A stretch of 64,000 nt of DNA from Actinotalea caeni. GTDB lineage: Bacteria; Actinomycetota; Actinomycetes; Actinomycetales; Beutenbergiaceae. The number at the start of each line of letters is the position of its first letter. Positions within the stretch are counted from its first letter, which is position 1. Location of the stretch: positions 124,001 through 188,000 of the forward strand of contig NZ_WNXX01000006.1 of the NCBI RefSeq assembly GCF_009733795.1, read 5' to 3'. The notes beneath the pieces were generated by a model, which ran no database searches, was not told the origin of the DNA, and saw only the letters and a list, made by a program, of their open reading frames with translations. Positions 27,782-35,322 of this stretch are shown here, piece by piece. Both the position numbers and the translations under genes were made by a program.

Positions 27782-29238
27782 TGGCGCAGCCGCAGCGCTT
27801 CGCGGGCCTCGGCGACCTCGTCCCACGGGATCGTCTCGGTGTCACGCTCGAGCGTGTCCTCGGGCCCCTTGCCGGCGAGCACCACGGTGTCGCCGGCACG
27901 GGCGTGCCCGACGGCGTGCCGGATCGCCTCGCGCCGGTCGCCGATGCTCGTGGTCGTGCCCGGCCCGGCGGCGCCGCGCTCCATCTCGGCGAGGATCTCG
28001 GCGAGCGGGGTGTCGCGGTGGTCCTCCTCGGTGAACACCGCGTGGTCGGCGAGCCGGGAGGCGACCTCGCCGAGCGGTGCACGCTTCGACGGGTCGCGCG
28101 GGCCGCCCGCGGACCCGATGACCACCCACAGCTCGCCCTCGGTGGTGGCGCGCACGGTCGCGAGCGCCTTCTCCAGGCTGGGCGGGGTGTGGGCGAAGTC
28201 GACGATGACGCGCGGGTCGTCCGGGCGGCCCGGCACCAGCTCCATGCGGCCGGGCACACCGGCGAAGGTGCGCAGACCGGTGAGCAGGTGCTCCGCCGTC
28301 GCCCCCAGCCGCTGCGCGGCCGCCATCGCGGCGAGCGCGTTGGCGACGTTGAACCGGCCGATCATCGGCAGCCAGGCGTCGAGCCGGCCGAGCGGGCTGT
28401 CGACGGCGAACGCCAGGCCGTCGGCGCGCTCCTCGACGTCGTGCGCGACCCAGGCGGCGTCGCGGCCCTCGGCGGAGTACTCGGTCTCCTCGGGGGCGAT
28501 CCCGCGCAGCCGGGCGGTCCACGGGTCGTCGGCGTTGAGGACCGCGAACGGCGAGCGCTGCACGAGGCGCGCCTTGTCGGCGAAGTAGTTCTCGACGGTG
28601 CCGTGGAAGTCGAGGTGCTCCTGCGTGAGGTGCGTCCAGACGGCGACGTCCCAGTCGACCGCGCGCACCCGGTCCATCGCGAGCGCGTGGCTGCTCGCCT
28701 CGAGCACGACGGCGTGACCGCCGGTGGCGACCACCTCGCCGAGCACGCGCTGCACCTCCGGCGCCTCCGGAGTGGTGAAGTGGGCGGGGAAGTGGCGCAG
28801 CGCGCCGTCCGGCAGCTCGTAGCCGACGGTCGAGAGCAGCCCGGTGCCCAGCCCCGCGGCGCGCAGCAGGTGCCGGGTGAGCCAGCTGGTGGTGGTCTTG
28901 CCGTCGGTCCCGGTGACCCCGACGACGCGCAGCGCGCGGCTGGGGTGGCCGGCGAGCGCGGCGGCGCCGTCGGCGAGCGCCGCGCGGGCGCCGCGGACGG
29001 CGAGGTAGGGGACCGGGCAGGCGACGCCGTCGGGCAGGCCCTCCCCGATGACGGCGACCGCGCCGCGGTCGACCGCCTCCGCGAGGAAGCGGTGACCGTC
29101 GGCGCGGGCGCCGCGGATCGCCACGAACGCCGAGCCGGGTCGCGCCCAACCGGCGTTGTGGGTGATGGCGGCGACCTCGACGTCGGGAAGCGACGTCGAG
29201 GTCGCACCGATCACCTGGGCGAGGTCGTGCAGCAGCAT
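27778..29238 (-). CDS. murE: MurE-type UDP-MurNAc-tripeptide ligase, non-canonical motif
   Basis: Mur ligase (486 aa) predicted to add a third residue to UDP-MurNAc-Ala-Glu. ATP loop GVTGTDGKTTTS at 108-118, EASSHAL at 180-186, central HLTQEHLDFHG at 203-213 and VIVDFAHTPPSLEKAL at 344-359 are all MurE-like. The diamino-acid motif, DNPR in meso-diaminopimelate enzymes, here reads EEDHRD (404-409), and the later GKGHE is GKGPE. It stands alone, outside any division/cell-wall cluster, and overlaps the VOC gene tail to tail. It may be a second MurE or a Lys/Orn-using enzyme. Confidence 0.85.
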   Translation of the reverse strand: MLLHDLAQVIGATSTSLPDVEVAAITHNAGWARPGSAFVAIRGARADGHRFLAEAVDRGAVAVIGEGLPDGVACPVPYLAVRGARAALADGAAALAGHPSRALRVVGVTGTDGKTTTSWLTRHLLRAAGLGTGLLSTVGYELPDGALRHFPAHFTTPEAPEVQRVLGEVVATGGHAVVLEASSHALAMDRVRAVDWDVAVWTHLTQEHLDFHGTVENYFADKARLVQRSPFAVLNADDPWTARLRGIAPEETEYSAEGRDAAWVAHDVEERADGLAFAVDSPLGRLDAWLPMIGRFNVANALAAMAAAQRLGATAEHLLTGLRTFAGVPGRMELVPGRPDDPRVIVDFAHTPPSLEKALATVRATTEGELWVVIGSAGGPRDPSKRAPLGEVASRLADHAVFTEEDHRDTPLAEILAEMERGAAGPGTTTSIGDRREAIRHAVGHARAGDTVVLAGKGPEDTLERDTETIPWDEVAEAREALRLRH

Positions 29239-29265
29239 GGGCTCATGCTGCCACCGGCGCGGGGG

Positions 29266-29925
29266 TCACACCGACCGCGCGCCGGCCGAGGCGGACCCCA
29301 GCCAGGTGTGCGGGTTGCGGTCCCAGCACCAGCCGAGCTTGGGGGCCCGGTCGGAGATCCAGATCGCGGGGACCTTCTGACCCGTGCGCCGCGACGCGAG
29401 CAGCGAGAAGCACTTGTTCTTGCGCAGCATGTCGGGGCGCTGGGTGACGAGCGCGATGCCCTCGGCGATCGTCAGCGGGGTGCGGCCGCGGCCGGTGATC
29501 GTCGTGAGCGCCGACTCGGGCGTGACGTTCGTGAGCTCGGTCCCGGTGTCGATGTCGGTGAGCAGGTACACCGGCGCCTCCGGGATCTCCACGCCCGCGA
29601 TCGGGGCGTAGGAGGCGAGCTCGTCGTCGGGGATCATCAGCGCCGCCGGACGGTCGTCCTTCGTCATGAGCAGCGCCGTCTCGCGCAGCGGCGCGGTCCG
29701 GGGCACGACCACGAACGGCACGTGGTCCTCCTCGGCGACCGTGCTCGGCCCGCAGGGCAGCCGCGCGGCGAGCCTGCCGACGGCGTCGGTCAGCTCGGCC
29801 TCGGACATCCCCATGAGCGCGGGGTAGCCGAGCCGGAGCAGGGTCTCCAGCTGGCGGTCGAGCTCGGCGGTGCTGCTGCGGTCGATCGTGGTGTCGGGGG
29901 CGGTGGGCTGGGCGGTACGTGGCAC
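29266..29925 (-). CDS. DUF5701 family protein
   Basis: Protein of 219 residues matching the actinobacterial DUF5701 family, which has no known function. N-terminal helix ELDRQLETLLRLGYPALMGM, then VPFVVVPRTAPLRETALLM, YLLTDIDTGTELTNVTPE, and the conserved end MLRKNKCFSLLASRRTGQKV followed by PKLGWCWDRNPHTWLGSAS. No signal peptide or membrane helix. Its stop is 27 nt ahead of the MurE-type ATG on the same strand, so the two are probably co-transcribed. Confidence 0.85.
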   Translation of the reverse strand: MPRTAQPTAPDTTIDRSSTAELDRQLETLLRLGYPALMGMSEAELTDAVGRLAARLPCGPSTVAEEDHVPFVVVPRTAPLRETALLMTKDDRPAALMIPDDELASYAPIAGVEIPEAPVYLLTDIDTGTELTNVTPESALTTITGRGRTPLTIAEGIALVTQRPDMLRKNKCFSLLASRRTGQKVPAIWISDRAPKLGWCWDRNPHTWLGSASAGARSV

Positions 29926-29991
29926 GAGGGCTCCCTCCGGTCGGTGCGGCAGGTGGTCAACGGGCGAGCCGGGCCGCGTGTTCCCGCGGCG

Positions 29992-30447
29992 TCAGCCCAG
30001 GGTGAGCAGGACGCCGAGCGCGACGGCGCCGGCGAGCCAGGCCGCGTACCGCCGCCAGGTGGGTCGGCCGGCGGTGACCGCCGCGCCGAGGCCCGCGGCC
30101 ACGAGGCCGGGGACCGCCCCCACCGCGCCGATCGCCATGTTCCACGTGAGCACGCCCAGCGCGAGGCTGGTGCCCACCGCTGCGAGCAGCAGGTGCACAC
30201 CGAGCGGCATCTCGCGGTCGGCGAGCGAGCCCGCGACCAGCACGAGCAGCGTCGAGAGGACCGCCGCGACCGCCGCCAGCCCGAGGAGCTGGCCCACGGC
30301 GCTCCCGCCGCCGACGCCGAGCAGACCCGAGAACGCGGCGACCAGCAGCAGGGCACCGAACCAGCAGCGCGCGCAGGTGCGGAGCGTGCGACGCCAGTCG
30401 AAGCCGTCGGCGACGGCCGGGCGCGGCCGGACGCCGGCGTCAGCCAC
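29992..30447 (-). CDS. Polytopic membrane protein, unknown
   Basis: Unrecognised protein of 151 residues with four to five predicted membrane helices (FGALLLVAAFSGLLGVGGG, AAVAAVLSTLLVLVAGSLA, HLLLAAVGTSLALGVLTW, AVGAVPGLVAAGLGAAVTA, WLAGAVALGVLLTLG). The GTG start overlaps the end of the upstream gene by 8 nt, so the two membrane proteins form a unit. A longer frame would add about 27 residues that overlap the upstream gene. Confidence 0.65.
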   Translation of the reverse strand: MADAGVRPRPAVADGFDWRRTLRTCARCWFGALLLVAAFSGLLGVGGGSAVGQLLGLAAVAAVLSTLLVLVAGSLADREMPLGVHLLLAAVGTSLALGVLTWNMAIGAVGAVPGLVAAGLGAAVTAGRPTWRRYAAWLAGAVALGVLLTLG

Positions 30448-30925
30448 GGCCCTCGAGCCCGGCCCAGGCCCCGCCGACGGCGAGCACGCCGAGCGCCAGG
30501 ACGCCGATGCGACCCCACCGCGTGTCACGGTTGCGTGCGAGCACCGCGACGCCCGCCGCGAGCGCGGCCCCGACGCCGTAGACGAGCGCCCAGCCGAGGT
30601 CGCCGGTGAGCACGAGGGTCCAGCCGCCCAGCGCGAGCGCGGCCACGAGCGCGTGCACCCACGGCGGCGGCTCGGCGCGCTGCGCGCCTGCGGCCGCAGC
30701 GGTCACCACGACCGCGACGACGGCGGGCAGCACGAGGAAGATGAGCACCGAGTACCCCGCGAACGCCAGCGGGTGCAGACCGGCCCCCGCCGCCACCAGC
30801 ACCCGGGCGAGCGCGAACGCGAGCGCGACGGCGCACCAGCACCACACGCTCAGCACCAGGGTCGGCCGCAGCCAGGGCGGGACGGGGCGCCCGGCTCGGG
30901 GCGCGGGGGCCGCCGTCTCGCTCAT
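30440..30925 (-). CDS. Polytopic membrane protein, unknown
   Basis: Unrecognised protein of 161 residues with about four membrane helices, including LVLSVWCWCAVALAFALARV, SVLIFLVLPAVVAVVVTAAA, VHALVAALALGGWTLVLT and GVLALGVLAVGGAWAGL. First gene of a two-gene unit with the membrane protein that overlaps its stop. Both lie just downstream, on the same strand, of the tRNA cluster. Confidence 0.65.
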   Translation of the reverse strand: MSETAAPAPRAGRPVPPWLRPTLVLSVWCWCAVALAFALARVLVAAGAGLHPLAFAGYSVLIFLVLPAVVAVVVTAAAAGAQRAEPPPWVHALVAALALGGWTLVLTGDLGWALVYGVGAALAAGVAVLARNRDTRWGRIGVLALGVLAVGGAWAGLEGRG

Positions 30926-31022
30926 GGGGTCACGGTACCGACGCCCGCACCGGCGGGCACGATCGGACCGGGCCCCGGGTACGACGACGGCCCCCGGGAC
31001 GATGTCCCGAGGGCCGTGACGG

Positions 31023-31095
31023 TGGCTCCGACCGGCGTCGATCCGGTGACCTTTCGATTTTCAGTCGAACGCTCTACCAACTGAGCTACAGAGCC
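31023..31095 (-). tRNA. tRNA-Phe (GAA)
   Basis: Full cloverleaf: acceptor GGCTCTG with CGGAGCC, D-arm GCTCAGTTGGTAGAGC, anticodon loop with GAA inside CTGAAAATC, T-loop TTCGA-type segment (ATCGACG with GGTCG). 73 nt. The CCA end is not fully encoded (ACCG follows). Last of a three-tRNA cluster transcribed leftward. Confidence 0.97.
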
Positions 31096-31145
31096 GTGGC
31101 GGCGGTTCGCCGTCGAACTGGGTGGCCTTCCGGCGAACCGTTCCG

Positions 31146-31219
31146 CGACCCCGACCGGACTTGAACCGGCGGCCTCCGCCGTGACAGGGCGGCGCTCTAA
31201 CCAACTGAGCTACGGGGCC
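31146..31219 (-). tRNA. tRNA-Asp (GTC)
   Basis: Cloverleaf with acceptor GGCCCCG/CGGGGTC, D-arm GCTCAGTTGGTTAGAGC, anticodon GTC in CCTGTCACG, T-loop GGTTCAAGTCC and discriminator G. 74 nt, middle of the cluster. Confidence 0.97.
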
Positions 31220-31246
31220 AAGCACTTCACATTCTGCACGAGTTCG

Positions 31247-31319
31247 CACCCCCAACGGGATTCGAACCCGTGCTACCGCCGTGAAAGGGCGGGGTCCTAG
31301 GCCGCTAGACGATGGGGGC
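31247..31319 (-). tRNA. tRNA-Glu (TTC)
   Basis: Cloverleaf with acceptor GCCCCCA/TGGGGGT, D-arm GTCTAGCGGCCTAGGAC, anticodon TTC in CTTTCAC, T-loop GGTTCGAATCC and discriminator G. 73 nt. First in the cluster; the Glu-Asp-Phe order is widespread in actinobacteria. Confidence 0.97.
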
Positions 31320-31477
31320 TTCCCGAGCGCCCGTGACGTGCCAGACGCCCCAGAACCTGGACGAGCATAAGGGAGTGGCGGGTCCCGGAGCAAACCGGCG
31401 CGGTGTGGCACGGGCCACGTCGCCGGGCGGGCCCGCACACGCGCGCCCGGCCGGGCCGGCGGGTGGAGACTGGAGCC

Positions 31478-31837
31478 GTGATCGAGATGTCGCGGGAGGC
31501 GTTCGAGGAGGCGGTCGCGGACGCGCTCGACCTCATCCCGCCCGAGCTCGCGGTGCACATCGACAACGTGGTGGTGCTCGTCGAGGACGAGCCCTCGCCC
31601 GACGCCGACGACCCGGACCTGCTCGGCCTCTACGAGGGCACCCCGCTCACCGAGCGCGGCGAGTGGTGGGCGGCGGGGTCGCTGCCCGACCGGATCACGA
31701 TCTTCCGGAACCCGACGCTGCGGATGTGCGACTCCCGCGACGAGGTGGTCGAGGAGGTCGCCGTCACGGTCATCCACGAGGTCGCGCACCACTTCGGGAT
31801 CGACGACGAGCGGCTCCACGAGCTCGGCTGGGCCTGA
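31478..31837 (+). CDS. Metallopeptidase family protein (zincin-like)
   Basis: Protein of 119 residues with the zinc protease motif HEVAHHFGI (HExxHxxG) near residues 100-108 and the preceding TIFRNPTLRMCDSRDEV helix region of the minimal actinobacterial zincin family (DUF1025-like). Its substrate is unknown; the short length suits a minigluzincin. The start codon is either GTG 31478 (GGAG just upstream) or ATG 31487. The msrB gene follows 38 nt downstream from its own -10 box. Confidence 0.88.
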   Translation: MIEMSREAFEEAVADALDLIPPELAVHIDNVVVLVEDEPSPDADDPDLLGLYEGTPLTERGEWWAAGSLPDRITIFRNPTLRMCDSRDEVVEEVAVTVIHEVAHHFGIDDERLHELGWA

Positions 31838-31862
31838 CGCCGGTTCCCCGGCCCGACGGGGC

Positions 31863-31868
31863 GATACT
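31863..31868 (+). promoter_or_regulatory. -10-like box (GATACT) of msrB
   Basis: GATACT ends 7 nt before the msrB ATG at 31876. Same spacing as the other leaderless starts; the intervening GGGGGG could also act as a weak ribosome site. Confidence 0.35.
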
Positions 31869-31875
31869 GGGGGGC

Positions 31876-32274
31876 ATGGACAAGGTCATCAAGACCGAGC
31901 AGGAGTGGCGCGCCGAGCTCGACCCGATGGAGTACGCGGTGCTGCGCGAGGCCGCGACCGAGCGGCCGTACACCGGTGAGCTCCTCGGCGAGACCCGCAC
32001 CGGGATCTTCTCCTGCCGCGCGTGCGGGGCCGAGCTGTTCCGCAGCGAGACGAAGTTCGAGAGCCACTGCGGCTGGCCGAGCTTCTACCAGCCGCAGGAG
32101 GGCGACGCCGTCGAGCTCGTCGAGGACCGCTCGCACGGCATGATCCGCACCGAGGTGCGCTGCGCGCGCTGCGGCTCCCACCTGGGCCACCTGTTCGACG
32201 ACGCGCCGCAGACCCCGACCGGCGACCGGTACTGCATCAACTCGGTCGCGCTGCGCTTCGCCCCCGAAGGATGA
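31876..32274 (+). CDS. msrB: Peptide-methionine (R)-S-oxide reductase
   Basis: Repairs the R-diastereomer of methionine sulfoxide in proteins (132 aa). Catalytic Cys is in DRYCINSVALRF near the C-terminus; the structural zinc Cys pairs are FSCRACGAELF and RCARCGSHLGH; SHCGWPSFY is the substrate-binding signature. The resolving Cys position is within the normal family pattern. The stop overlaps the next ATG (ATGA), making a coupled msrB-EEP-EamA unit. Confidence 0.97.
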   Translation: MDKVIKTEQEWRAELDPMEYAVLREAATERPYTGELLGETRTGIFSCRACGAELFRSETKFESHCGWPSFYQPQEGDAVELVEDRSHGMIRTEVRCARCGSHLGHLFDDAPQTPTGDRYCINSVALRFAPEG

Positions 32275-33029
32275 CGAGGGTCCTCACCCTCAACCTCCAG
32301 CACGGGCTGTCGCGGTCGGGTCGGCCGACCAACGCCGAGGAGCTGGGTGCCGCGGTCGCCGGGCTGGGCGCCGACGTCGTCGCGCTGCAGGAGGTCGACC
32401 GCGGCCAGCCCCGCAGCGGCGGGGTCGACCAGGCCCGTGTGGTCGCCGACGCGCTCGGCCTGGAGCACGTCCGGTTCGCCGCCACCCTGGCCGGTGACGT
32501 GCGCCGTGCCAAGGTCTCGCCGGACCGGTGGGGCGCGCACGACGGCGCGGGCTACGGGCTGGCGCTCGCGTCGCGCTGGCCCGTGGTGTCGTGGTTCGTG
32601 CGGCCGCTGCCGAGGCTCCCGGTGCGCTACCCGGTGCTGCGCGAGGGGCGGCCCGCGCTGCGTGACGACGAGCGGCGCGGCGTGCTCGCGGCGGTGCTCG
32701 CGACCCCGTCGGGCCTGCTGAGCGTCGCGAGCGCGCACCTGTCGCTGCTCGCGCCTGTCGCGGCCGTGCAGGTGCGCGCGCTGCTGCGGTCGGTCGCGAC
32801 GCTGTCGACCCCCGCGGTCGTCGCGGGTGACCTCGACCTCGACCCGTGGCTGCTCGGGCCGCTGGCCCGGGGCTGGCAGCTGCCGCAGGCGCCGACCTTC
32901 CCCGCCGCCGCACCGCGCCGCCAGCTCGACCACGTGCTCGTGCAGGGTGCGCCCGTCGTCGCCGTCGAGGCGCTCGACCTGCCGGTCTCCGACCACCGAG
33001 GGCTGCTCGTCACGCTGGACCGCCGGTGA
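32271..33029 (+). CDS. Endonuclease/exonuclease/phosphatase family protein
   Basis: Metal-dependent phosphoesterase-fold protein of 252 residues. Motifs: VLTLNLQHGLS at the start, VVALQEVDRG (catalytic Glu) near 40-45, GDLDLDPWLL for the usual GDFN (Asn replaced by Asp), QLDHVLV and SDHRGLLVTL (catalytic His). No signal peptide, so cytoplasmic. The substrate is unknown. It overlaps msrB and the EamA gene by 4 nt each. Confidence 0.9.
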   Translation: MTRVLTLNLQHGLSRSGRPTNAEELGAAVAGLGADVVALQEVDRGQPRSGGVDQARVVADALGLEHVRFAATLAGDVRRAKVSPDRWGAHDGAGYGLALASRWPVVSWFVRPLPRLPVRYPVLREGRPALRDDERRGVLAAVLATPSGLLSVASAHLSLLAPVAAVQVRALLRSVATLSTPAVVAGDLDLDPWLLGPLARGWQLPQAPTFPAAAPRRQLDHVLVQGAPVVAVEALDLPVSDHRGLLVTLDRR

Positions 33030-33937
33030 CGGCGCCTGTGGCCGACCCGACGGCGGCCCGCGGCCTTGCGCGGGTCCCGGCGCCGGCGCTGTTCATCACC
33101 TCCGGGATCTCGCAGTACTCGGGCGCCGCGATCGCGGTCGGGCTGTTCGCGCTCATGCCGCCGCACACCGTGGCGTGGCTGCGCGCGGTGGTGAGCGCGC
33201 TCCTGCTGCTCGTGCTGATGCGGCCGTGGCGCGCGCCGTGGACCCGCCGGACGCTGCGCCAGACGTCGCTGTTCGGCGTCGTGCTCGTCGTGATGAACAT
33301 GCTGTTCTACGTCGCGATCCACTACCTGGCGCTGGGCGCCGTCGTCGCGATCGAGTTCGCCGGGCCGGCGCTGGTCGCGGCCTGGGGGAGCCGGTCGGTG
33401 CGCGGCCGCGTCGCGGCGGGCCTCGCCGCGGCAGGCGTCGCCGCGATCAGCCTCGTCGGGCTGCGCTGGGACCTGCACGACGACGTCGGTCCGCTCGTGC
33501 TGGGGCTGGTCTGCGCGGTCGCGGCGGGCGCCACCTGGGCCTGGTACATGGTGCTCGCCGGGCGGATCGCGGCCGTGCGCGACGGGCAGGCCTCGCTCGC
33601 GGTCGGCACGACCGTGGCCGCGGTCGTGCTGGCGCCGCTGGCGGCGCCGTGGGCGGGCCCGCTGCTGCGGTCCGAGGCGCCGGTGTGGCTCGCCGTCGTC
33701 GGTGTCGGCGTGCTGTCCTCGGTGATCCCGTACGCGCTGGACCAGGTGGCGATCCGGCGGCTGGGGACGGCGGCCTTCGCCCTGCTCAACGCGCTGCTGC
33801 CCGCCACCGCGACCGTCGTCGGGCTGGTCGCGCTGCGGCAGACGCCCACGCCGGGCGAGATCGTCGGGCTCGTCGCGATCAGCGTCGCCGTCGCGATGAC
33901 ACCGCGTCGCCGGGCGGTCGGGCCGGACGGCGGCTGA
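33026..33937 (+). CDS. EamA family transporter (RhtA-like)
   Basis: Drug/metabolite-transporter superfamily protein of 303 residues with about ten helices in two EamA repeats. The second repeat shows ATWAWYMVLAGRIAA and VIPYALDQVAIRRLGTAAFAL, matching the RhtA/YddG-like amino acid or metabolite exporters. Probable cytoplasmic-membrane exporter; substrate unknown. GTG overlaps the preceding stop (GTGA). Confidence 0.9.
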   Translation: MTAPVADPTAARGLARVPAPALFITSGISQYSGAAIAVGLFALMPPHTVAWLRAVVSALLLLVLMRPWRAPWTRRTLRQTSLFGVVLVVMNMLFYVAIHYLALGAVVAIEFAGPALVAAWGSRSVRGRVAAGLAAAGVAAISLVGLRWDLHDDVGPLVLGLVCAVAAGATWAWYMVLAGRIAAVRDGQASLAVGTTVAAVVLAPLAAPWAGPLLRSEAPVWLAVVGVGVLSSVIPYALDQVAIRRLGTAAFALLNALLPATATVVGLVALRQTPTPGEIVGLVAISVAVAMTPRRRAVGPDGG

Positions 33938-33965
33938 GCGGGCGCGGACTATAGCGCCTCGAAGA

Positions 33966-33978
33966 CTAGCCGCGCTAG
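33966..33978. promoter_or_regulatory. CTAGC-CGC-GCTAG palindrome
   Basis: A 13-bp palindrome (CTAGC/GCTAG, 3-nt spacer) in the 121-bp leader of the GlsB-like gene. AT-containing CTAG words are rare in this GC-rich sequence, so it may be an operator, but no regulator can be named. Confidence 0.3.
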
Positions 33979-34058
33979 CCCCCTCACAAGATCTCCCCCT
34001 TCTGCCACTGTGGTGCTCAGAGGCACCTGCACGCCTCCGAACAGAGAAAGGTGGCTTC

Positions 34059-34343
34059 ATGGAGCTCACGCTTGGCGGAATCATCGGCACGATCATCTTC
34101 GGCGCCGTCATCGGCATCCTGGCGCGGCTGATCAAGCCGGGCCGGCAGAACATCAGCATGGTCGCGACCGTCGTGATCGGCATCATCGGAGCGGTGGTCG
34201 GGTACTTCCTCGCCGCGCTCATCGGCGTCGAGGCGACCGACGGCATCGACTGGATCCGCTGGATCATCTCGATCGTCGTCGCGATCATCGTGCTCGGCAT
34301 CTACCTCGGCATGTCGGGTCGCAAGGGTGGCACCAGGCCCTGA
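34059..34343 (+). CDS. GlsB/YeaQ/YmgE family stress membrane protein
   Basis: Small membrane protein of 94 residues with three hydrophobic helices (IIGTIIFGAVIGILARLI, IGIIGAVVGYFLAALIGV, IIVAIIVLGIYLG) and the family's glycine-rich GxxxG pattern after RLIKPGRQNIS. Members are transglycosylase-associated or general stress proteins of unclear activity. ATG follows a good AGAAAGGTGG ribosome site. A near-perfect terminator lies downstream. Confidence 0.92.
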   Translation: MELTLGGIIGTIIFGAVIGILARLIKPGRQNISMVATVVIGIIGAVVGYFLAALIGVEATDGIDWIRWIISIVVAIIVLGIYLGMSGRKGGTRP

Positions 34344-34376
34344 CGCGGGCGCTGAGGCCTCGCCTCGCACCGACAC

Positions 34377-34410
34377 CGACGGGCTCCCGGCACACGCCGG
34401 GAGCCCGTCG
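34377..34410. terminator. Perfect 15-bp hairpin after the GlsB-like gene
   Basis: CGACGGGCTCCCGGC (34377-34391), loop ACAC, GCCGGGAGCCCGTCG (34396-34410): all 15 pairs match. No U-tract. It separates the GlsB-like gene from nagB. Confidence 0.8.
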
Positions 34411-34454
34411 TCGTCCCCGACCCGCGCCGATTGGAAGCGGCTCGCCGTCGCTGA

Positions 34455-34460
34455 CAGACT
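34455..34460 (+). promoter_or_regulatory. -10-like box (CAGACT) of nagB
   Basis: CAGACT ends 6 nt before GTG 34467. Weaker match to TANNNT than others, but the spacing is the same and no ribosome site is visible. Confidence 0.3.
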
Positions 34461-34466
34461 GAGCGC

Positions 34467-35252
34467 GTGGAGGTCATCATCACGCGCGATCCGGACGAGA
34501 TCGCATCGATCGGGGCGGACGCGTTCTGCCACCTGCTCAACCGCAAGCCGGACGCCGTCCTCGGGCTCGCCACCGGCTCGTCTCCGCTCGCGATCTACGA
34601 CGAGCTCGTGCGCCGTCACGAGGCGGGCACGGTCAGCTTCGCCCGGGCGCAGGCGTTCACGCTCGACGAGTACGTCGGGCTGCCGGCCGACCACCCGCAG
34701 CGGTACCGCAATGTCATCGCCACCGAGCTGACCGACCGCATCGACATCGACCCCGACCGCGTGCACGGCCCCGACGGGCTCGCCGAGGACATCCCCGCGG
34801 CCTGCGCGGCCTACGAGGAGGCCATCGCGGCCGCCGGCGGCGTCGACCTGCAGATCCTCGGCATCGGCACCGACGGCCACGTCGCGTTCAACGAGCCCGG
34901 CTCCTCGCTCGCGTCGCGCACGCGCATCAAGACCCTGACGGCGCAGACCCGCGCCGACAACGCGCGCTTCTTCGGCGACGACCCCGACGCCGTGCCGCGG
35001 CACTGCCTCACCCAGGGCCTCGCGACGATCATGGAGGCCAGGCACCTCCTGCTGGTCGCCACCGGCCGCGCGAAGAGCGAGGCCATCCACCACCTGGTCG
35101 AGGGCGCGGTCTCCGCGATGTGGCCGGCCACGATCCTGCAGCACCACCCCAAGGTCACGGTGCTCGTCGACGACGCTGCGGCGTCACGGCTCGCGCTGTC
35201 CGACTACTACCGCGAGACCTACGCGAACAAGCCGGCCTGGCAGCACTTCTGA
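34467..35252 (+). CDS. nagB: Glucosamine-6-phosphate deaminase
   Basis: Isomerising deaminase (261 aa) converting glucosamine-6-phosphate to fructose-6-phosphate and ammonia, the exit step of amino-sugar catabolism. Family motifs: LGLATGSSPLAIYDEL (phosphate loop), FTLDEYVGL (catalytic Asp) and GIGTDGHVAFNEPGSSL (Asp/His). Length and ending (YRETYANKPAW) are normal. nagA is not adjacent. A strong bidirectional hairpin follows. Confidence 0.97.
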   Translation: MEVIITRDPDEIASIGADAFCHLLNRKPDAVLGLATGSSPLAIYDELVRRHEAGTVSFARAQAFTLDEYVGLPADHPQRYRNVIATELTDRIDIDPDRVHGPDGLAEDIPAACAAYEEAIAAAGGVDLQILGIGTDGHVAFNEPGSSLASRTRIKTLTAQTRADNARFFGDDPDAVPRHCLTQGLATIMEARHLLLVATGRAKSEAIHHLVEGAVSAMWPATILQHHPKVTVLVDDAAASRLALSDYYRETYANKPAWQHF

Positions 35253-35278
35253 GCCCGGGCCGGCGGCAGCGGCCGAGC

Positions 35279-35308
35279 CGGGCGCACGTCGTCACCGACG
35301 TGCGCCCG
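35279..35308. terminator. Bidirectional hairpin between nagB and the FAH gene
   Basis: CGGGCGCACGTCG (35279-35291), loop TCAC, CGACGTGCGCCCG (35296-35308): 13 perfect pairs between two convergent genes. Confidence 0.75.
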
Positions 35309-35322
35309 TGCGACGGGCTCGC

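Noticed and set aside
31023-31319. An integration site at the tRNA cluster
   Set aside because: No integrase and no direct repeat of a tRNA 3' end were seen on either side.
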